From: Ectobacillus ponti
Lineage (GTDB): Bacteria; Bacillota; Bacilli; Bacillales; Bacillaceae_G
NCBI RefSeq assembly: GCF_024294785.1
Contig: NZ_JANCLT010000001.1
Coordinates: 300,793 to 364,792, forward strand
Length of the DNA stretch: 64,000 nt
Direction: 5' to 3'
Notes under the pieces: model-generated
Databases searched by the model: none
Told to the model about the DNA's origin: nothing
Seen by the model: the letters and a program-made list of their open reading frames with translations, nothing else
Part shown: piece by piece, positions 60,072 through 64,000 of the stretch
Numbering within the stretch: position 1 is the first letter of the stretch
How the letters are laid out: the number at the start of each line of letters is the position of its first letter
Translations under genes and position numbers: made by a program

Positions 60072-61430
60072 TTATCGATTGGTCTTATTATAATCCGCAC
60101 GCAGCGTTTGGAATAAATCATTCATATCTTTGTTCATCCGGTTTGTCATGGAACCGTTCTGCATGCGGTCACTCATGCTCTTCACACGGTCAAACATTGT
60201 TTTTGTGACGGTTACATGGACGTTGCGGCCATTTGTATACGGCGCGACTGTGCGGCGGACATCATCCTCCAGCGTACCGGTCGCCGCTGAAGTATCCTGC
60301 GCCGGCTTCACGGCAACGAGAACATCGTTTCCGTATGTGAGCGCGGCCACGCGGTCAACATTGTTCATCCGGCCTACACGGTTTTCAATTTTCTCCGTCA
60401 CGGCGCCGTCGCCATTCACATTATATCCGTTCATGGTGACATTGCGTGTCGGATACGAGGTATCCGTTGTTTGGCCATGGTAGTTTTGGCTGCCATAATA
60501 GCCGTAGCCGGCATCAGCATTGTTACGGCGCGCCTGTTTGATCTTCTGGTTGATTTTGGAATATTTTACGTTTCCGTAATGGTCCGTTTTCTGTTCATTC
60601 TGGTAGGACACACGATTCATATTATGCACATCAGGTGTGCTGTAGCGGTCTGCGGCAGAATAGCTGCCCATGCCTGTGACACCTGCACCTGCGCCTGCCC
60701 CATATCCAGTCTGAACCGTGCCGTAAGTGCCGGCTGTACCGTAGCCGGTCAAATCATTCATGCCGCGATTGTTATTTACATCGCGCGTGCGCATATTTAT
60801 GCTGCGGGTGCGGTCGTTGGCATCTTGTCCGTGGTAACGGCCGTTTGTATAGCCATAGTTCACATATTCCGGATTTGCCCCGGAAGTGCGGTAGAATCCC
60901 GTGACACCCGAAGTGCCATTGCGCCCGGTAATGCGGCGATACTCAGAGCGGTCCGTACGGTCTGTTCCGCGGACAGAAACATTGGACATATCTGTATATG
61001 GTATGTCCGCCACGTCCGGACGGCCCGCATAACCGTAGGAACGCGGGAAATTCGTATAGCCCCAATAGGAGGTGCGGTCGCTGTCGGCTGCGTGCTCTGT
61101 GGCATTTTTGCCTGTATAGCTGCCGCCTCTATTCGTAGACACATCGCGCATTAAATCCCGGTTGCGGACCTGGACAGTATCGCGCCCGTTGCGGTCCGTA
61201 TTACGTGCAAAGCTGCTGCCATTGTACGTTGTATTGGGAACTGTATCACGCGCGCGCTGCATGGACGTGTTGCGCATCATATCTGTGCGGTTCGTCATAT
61301 TCTCAGACTGCTGCTGATGAATTTGACGGTCGCGTTGGATCTCCATAGCGCTATCTTTGTTTGTATTACAAGCTGTTAAAGCCCCAAACACCAAGCATGA
61401 CGTTGCGAGCACCTTAAGCTTATGATTCAA
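60072..61430 (-). CDS. coxA: CoxA-type spore lipoprotein (YhcN/YlaJ family) with long low-complexity insert
   Basis: A 452-residue lipoprotein. The lipobox is FGALTAC (Cys at about residue 20). Residues about 30-290 are low complexity, rich in Asn, Arg, Thr, Gly, Tyr and Asp. The C-terminal 150 residues are the YhcN/YlaJ domain (VTEKIENRVGRMNNVDRVAA, then VLVAVKP). By position (between bofC and safA) it matches CoxA/YrbB, which is found in the spore cortex, but it is longer than that protein as I remember it. The start is TTG 61430, eight bases after GAGGGGGG. Confidence 0.85.
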   Translation of the reverse strand: MNHKLKVLATSCLVFGALTACNTNKDSAMEIQRDRQIHQQQSENMTNRTDMMRNTSMQRARDTVPNTTYNGSSFARNTDRNGRDTVQVRNRDLMRDVSTNRGGSYTGKNATEHAADSDRTSYWGYTNFPRSYGYAGRPDVADIPYTDMSNVSVRGTDRTDRSEYRRITGRNGTSGVTGFYRTSGANPEYVNYGYTNGRYHGQDANDRTRSINMRTRDVNNNRGMNDLTGYGTAGTYGTVQTGYGAGAGAGVTGMGSYSAADRYSTPDVHNMNRVSYQNEQKTDHYGNVKYSKINQKIKQARRNNADAGYGYYGSQNYHGQTTDTSYPTRNVTMNGYNVNGDGAVTEKIENRVGRMNNVDRVAALTYGNDVLVAVKPAQDTSAATGTLEDDVRRTVAPYTNGRNVHVTVTKTMFDRVKSMSDRMQNGSMTNRMNKDMNDLFQTLRADYNKTNR

Positions 61431-61436
61431 TACAAA

Positions 61437-61505
61437 GACCCCCCTCTTGGATGGCACCCTCATCAGGGATGCTCCATCTTAGCTTGACTAAGCGGGGGGC
61501 TTTTT
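61437..61505 (-). promoter_or_regulatory. Hairpin leader hiding the coxA ribosome site
   Basis: The GGGGGG of the coxA ribosome site (61439-61444 on the plus strand as C) can pair with CCCCCC (61494-61499 as G). Between them GATGG/CCATC (61450-61454 with 61474-61478) and CTTAG/CTAAG (61478-61492) form inner stems. On the plus strand the outer arm is followed by TTTTT, so it also looks like a terminator in that direction, though no plus gene ends here. Confidence 0.5.
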
Positions 61506-61515
61506 AAACTGTAAG

Positions 61516-62481
61516 TTATTGACTCGCCGCTTCTTGCACAGCAGCTGCAAATGCGGCTCTAGCATCGTATTGATGCAGGGTAAAAGCAACAAGCCGGTCC
61601 CGGAACACCGGTTGCTGCGGGACCGGCAGGGACAGAAAATAATCCCACTCCCGCAGAATATCGCTTGGGAACAGCAAGCCCGCCCAAAAAGCCTCGCTGT
61701 CCCAGTACGGCTGCATGTACGTGCGCAGCTCCTCATGCGACCAATGAAGGGAAGGAAGAATGCATACACTATATTTGATGTAGTCATACACAACCGGGCC
61801 CACACTGACACAGTCAAAGTCGATTAAGGAAAGACTGCTCCCTTTAATAAAATTATGCTCTATGAGATCACCGTGCAAATAGCTGTGCAGCTCTGTGTGA
61901 AGCGGCAGCAGGCGCAGCTGACGAAGCGAATGGTCAGCCCAATCTAGAAAGGCCTCTGTCCTCTCCCGGCCTATGTGGCTGGAAATGAGGGGGGCGCAGC
62001 GGCGAAACCGTTCTGTGCGCGCCGTCCACTTTTCCAGCCAAGGCAGCATTGGCACATACGGGCGCAGCGAGGCAGGCAGCAGCCGGGCTGCCTGGTGATA
62101 GCCGTCCAGCAGGTTCAGTGCCTCCCGGCGGTTTTCTGCCGTCTCAAAGCTGAATGCTTCTTGATGCTCCAGGTATTCATACAACAGCCAATGGCTCTGC
62201 GCAAACGGCAGGGAATGCCCGCCCCCGGGAAACAGCTGCAAATAGGCGGTTTGCCGAAAGCCGGTTCGCTGCAGAGCCTGCAAAAATGAGCGTTGCTGTT
62301 CCATTTTTGCGTAATCATATCTTTTTATAATATAGGCTGTATCCGGGCTGTACACTTTAAATACAGCCGGCCGGATCCGGCTTACCTTCTCAATCGGCAG
62401 CCCCTGCTGTCGCAAGAAGAAAAAAAGGCGATCTGCAAGAGCATCGCCTTTGTCATATTCATCAATCCTCGTCTTCTTCAA
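61516..62481 (-). CDS. CotS/YsxE-type spore coat kinase-like protein (APH fold)
   Basis: A 321-residue aminoglycoside-phosphotransferase-fold protein. The catalytic loop LHGDLIEHNF and metal-binding LIDFDCVSVGPVVYDYIKY are intact, and IIKRYDYAK probably holds the ATP lysine. Spore-associated members (CotS, CotI, YsxE, YutH) are coat components. The start is TTG 62481, seven bases after GGGGTG; it lies inside the end of safA, overlapping it by 20 bases in another frame. A longer frame to 62706 runs through safA and is rejected. Confidence 0.85.
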   Translation of the reverse strand: MKKTRIDEYDKGDALADRLFFFLRQQGLPIEKVSRIRPAVFKVYSPDTAYIIKRYDYAKMEQQRSFLQALQRTGFRQTAYLQLFPGGGHSLPFAQSHWLLYEYLEHQEAFSFETAENRREALNLLDGYHQAARLLPASLRPYVPMLPWLEKWTARTERFRRCAPLISSHIGRERTEAFLDWADHSLRQLRLLPLHTELHSYLHGDLIEHNFIKGSSLSLIDFDCVSVGPVVYDYIKYSVCILPSLHWSHEELRTYMQPYWDSEAFWAGLLFPSDILREWDYFLSLPVPQQPVFRDRLVAFTLHQYDARAAFAAAVQEAASQ

Positions 62482-64000
62482 CGCTTGGCACCCCAAACAT
62501 GGAAGCCTGCTCAGGCCGGTAATACGGAGCTCCCGGCTGCGGGGCATATGGAACATATGGCATGGACTGATAATAGGCGGCCTGCGGATAAGTCGGATAA
62601 TACGGCTGCCCGTACATGCCGCCCGGCTGCGGGGCATACAAGGTTGGCTGCGGCACATAAGCCGGCGGCTCATCACAGCCGCAATCGTCCTGTGCATATG
62701 GCGCAAACGGCGCGTTGTTGGCTGCGCCCGGCATTTGCAGGGAGGATGATTCGTAAGGCCCTTGATGGTTTGGCATCATGAAGGAAGAGGACTCCGGCTG
62801 CATGTAAGCTCCCTGCACGGCTGCTGGATATGTCTCTTGCTGGTACGGCTGCTGATAGGCCGGATATGGCTGCGGCATATACGGCATTGGCTGCTGGTAG
62901 GCCGGATATGGCTGTGGCATATACGGCATCGGCTGCTGATAGGCCGGGTATGGCTGCGGCATATACGGCATTGGCTGCTGGTAGGCCGGATATGGCTGCG
63001 GTGCGTATGGAGGCTGCCCGTACATGAGGCTGTTATCATAAGCCGGCATGACCACAGGCACCTCCTGACCTCCGTAGCTTGGCATCATCATAGGAGCTTC
63101 CTGGCTGCCGTAGCCCGGCACAGGTGCATTGTTGGCAAAGGACGGTTGTTCCATAGCCGGCGACACCTGCGGCATCTGGTTTGCCATTGGGTTCAGCAAG
63201 GATTGGTCAGCCGCAGGGAACAGATTTGGCATATTCACCGGCGGATTCATGGCCGGCGGCACCTGCGGTATATTCATCGGCTGGTCCGCTGTCGGGAACA
63301 GGTTCGGCATGTTCGTTGCAGGCGGAAGCGGTGCATTCACAGCCGGTGCTGTTGTCCCCTCCTTGCCTGCAGCAGGTGCGACCATCGCATTCGGCTGCGC
63401 GGCAAGCGGGGCTGCCATATTCGGCTTCTCAGCTGCCGGCGACACGAGCTCAGGCGCCGGCTTCGCCGCGATAGGAGCTGTGAAGGATGGCATTCCTTGA
63501 TCCGCTGCCGGCTTCTGTTCGGCTGCAGGTGCAACAAAGTTAAAGTTGTTATTCGGCTTCTCAGCAGGTTTTTCAGTGTTTGCTTTGGAAGCAGCAGGCA
63601 AGGTGAAGGCGGCCTTCTCCGGTTTGTTGTCCGCTGCGCCCACCTTAAACTCATTCGCGACATTAAAGCCCTTGGCAGGCGGCTTTGGCGGCTGCGGCAG
63701 AATATTCACAGAAAACTTGGAAGTGTCCTTCGTTGGAGCCGGCGGCTTCGCCGCTTCCGGAGCAGCCGGGGCCGGGACAACAGGGATTTCCTTCGACGGC
63801 GCCTGCATAATCGGCACTTCTTTTTGCGCAGGGGCCGTCATCTGTATTTCCTTCTGCGGCTGCTGCGCTGCCGGCATTTGGTACTCCTTTGACGGCTGCT
63901 GCATCGTTGGCTGTTGGCCAGCCGGCTGGTCCGTTACCGTCTCGGCCTGCGGCACCGGCTCTTCTTCTTCGGTCACCCCAAGGTTCTGCGGCTCCGATGC
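62462..64000 (-). CDS. safA: SafA/ExsA-type spore coat assembly protein (N-terminus outside window)
   Basis: The frame is open from base 64000 to the stop at 62462, giving the C-terminal 512 residues. They are rich in Pro, Gln, Ala, Tyr and Met, with four 14-residue repeats and a Cys motif (QDDCGCDEPPAY). In B. subtilis SafA, and ExsA of B. cereus, a LysM domain at the N-terminus (not in this window) targets the cortex, and the rest recruits coat proteins. Position next to coxA supports the call. A SpoVID-like protein is less likely because no C-terminal LysM is present. Confidence 0.8.
   Translation of the reverse strand, partial: ASEPQNLGVTEEEEPVPQAETVTDQPAGQQPTMQQPSKEYQMPAAQQPQKEIQMTAPAQKEVPIMQAPSKEIPVVPAPAAPEAAKPPAPTKDTSKFSVNILPQPPKPPAKGFNVANEFKVGAADNKPEKAAFTLPAASKANTEKPAEKPNNNFNFVAPAAEQKPAADQGMPSFTAPIAAKPAPELVSPAAEKPNMAAPLAAQPNAMVAPAAGKEGTTAPAVNAPLPPATNMPNLFPTADQPMNIPQVPPAMNPPVNMPNLFPAADQSLLNPMANQMPQVSPAMEQPSFANNAPVPGYGSQEAPMMMPSYGGQEVPVVMPAYDNSLMYGQPPYAPQPYPAYQQPMPYMPQPYPAYQQPMPYMPQPYPAYQQPMPYMPQPYPAYQQPYQQETYPAAVQGAYMQPESSSFMMPNHQGPYESSSLQMPGAANNAPFAPYAQDDCGCDEPPAYVPQPTLYAPQPGGMYGQPYYPTYPQAAYYQSMPYVPYAPQPGAPYYRPEQASMFGVPSVEEDED
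62849..63016 (-). repeat. Four tandem 42-bp repeats in safA
   Basis: Units begin at 62849, 62891, 62933 and 62975, the last partly diverged. Each encodes a 14-residue unit, PYPAYQQPMPYMPQ. Neighbouring units differ by few bases. Copy number is likely to vary between strains. Confidence 0.9.

Noticed and set aside
62482-62706. N-terminal extension of the CotS-type kinase
   Set aside because: It is a frame-shifted reading of the safA end, rich in Arg/Cys; TTG 62481 has a good ribosome site.
62762-63892. A 376-codon plus-strand frame, Arg/His/Leu-rich
   Set aside because: Antisense to the Pro/Gln/Tyr-rich repeats of safA; composition is a mirror of that low complexity.
62462-64000. SpoVID as identity of the Pro/Tyr-rich gene
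   Set aside because: SpoVID carries a C-terminal LysM domain, which is absent here, and the bofC-coxA neighbourhood belongs to safA.

Overview
The window is a stretch of a Bacillaceae chromosome, read mostly against the coding direction: nearly all genes are on the minus strand. The gene order (safA-coxA-bofC-ruvA-ruvB-yrzS-queA-tgt-yajC, secDF-comN, recJ-apt-relA-dtd-hisS-aspS, tcdA, rarA, cymR-iscS-mnmA-yrrB-recD2, alaS-ireB-ruvX-yrzB-mltG, trmR-trhP1-trhP2-udk-greA-pbpI-yrrS, yrrT-mtnN-mccA-mccB-yrhC) is the well-known block of Bacillus subtilis and its relatives. Spore genes (gerA-type receptor, spoVB, bofC, coxA, safA, an rsfA-family gene) show an endospore former. Base composition looks close to half G+C, high for the genus, and TTG starts are common. 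No tRNA, rRNA, IS element, prophage or CRISPR array was seen.

Region 1-8.4 kb is the accessory part. It holds a truncated giant soluble chemoreceptor-like protein built of ten 56-residue coiled-coil units, a two-gene module (KaiC-like ATPase plus LuxR-type regulator), and a divergent gerA-type germination receptor operon. Region 8.4-15 kb is the cysteine/methionine recycling operon followed by yrrS and pbpI. Region 15-20.7 kb covers greA, udk and the tRNA wobble-uridine genes, with two structured leaders. Region 20.7-26.6 kb is mltG, yrzB, ruvX, ireB and alaS with its T-box, then a permease-like gene and two tiny genes. Region 26.7-34 kb carries recD2, a TPR protein, the tRNA thiolation pair mnmA/iscS, the sulfur regulator cymR and rarA.

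Region 34-37.4 kb is an insertion between rarA and tcdA: an rsfA-family regulator and a large secreted glucosaminidase with SH3-like modules. Region 37.6-54 kb holds tcdA, T-box-controlled hisS-aspS, dtd-relA, apt-recJ, a cation efflux gene, secDF and comN, plus spoVB, yrbG and yrzE. Region 54.6-64 kb has yajC, queuosine genes, the Holliday-junction genes and the spore-coat/cortex genes coxA, a CotS-type kinase and safA (cut by the window edge).

The most unusual observations are the repeat-built chemoreceptor next to the KaiC/LuxR pair, a family of structured intergenic repeats present in at least four gaps, a three-way-junction-like RNA ahead of greA, and a likely leader peptide coupled to the big autolysin. 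All calls come from reading the sequence; no database search was run.
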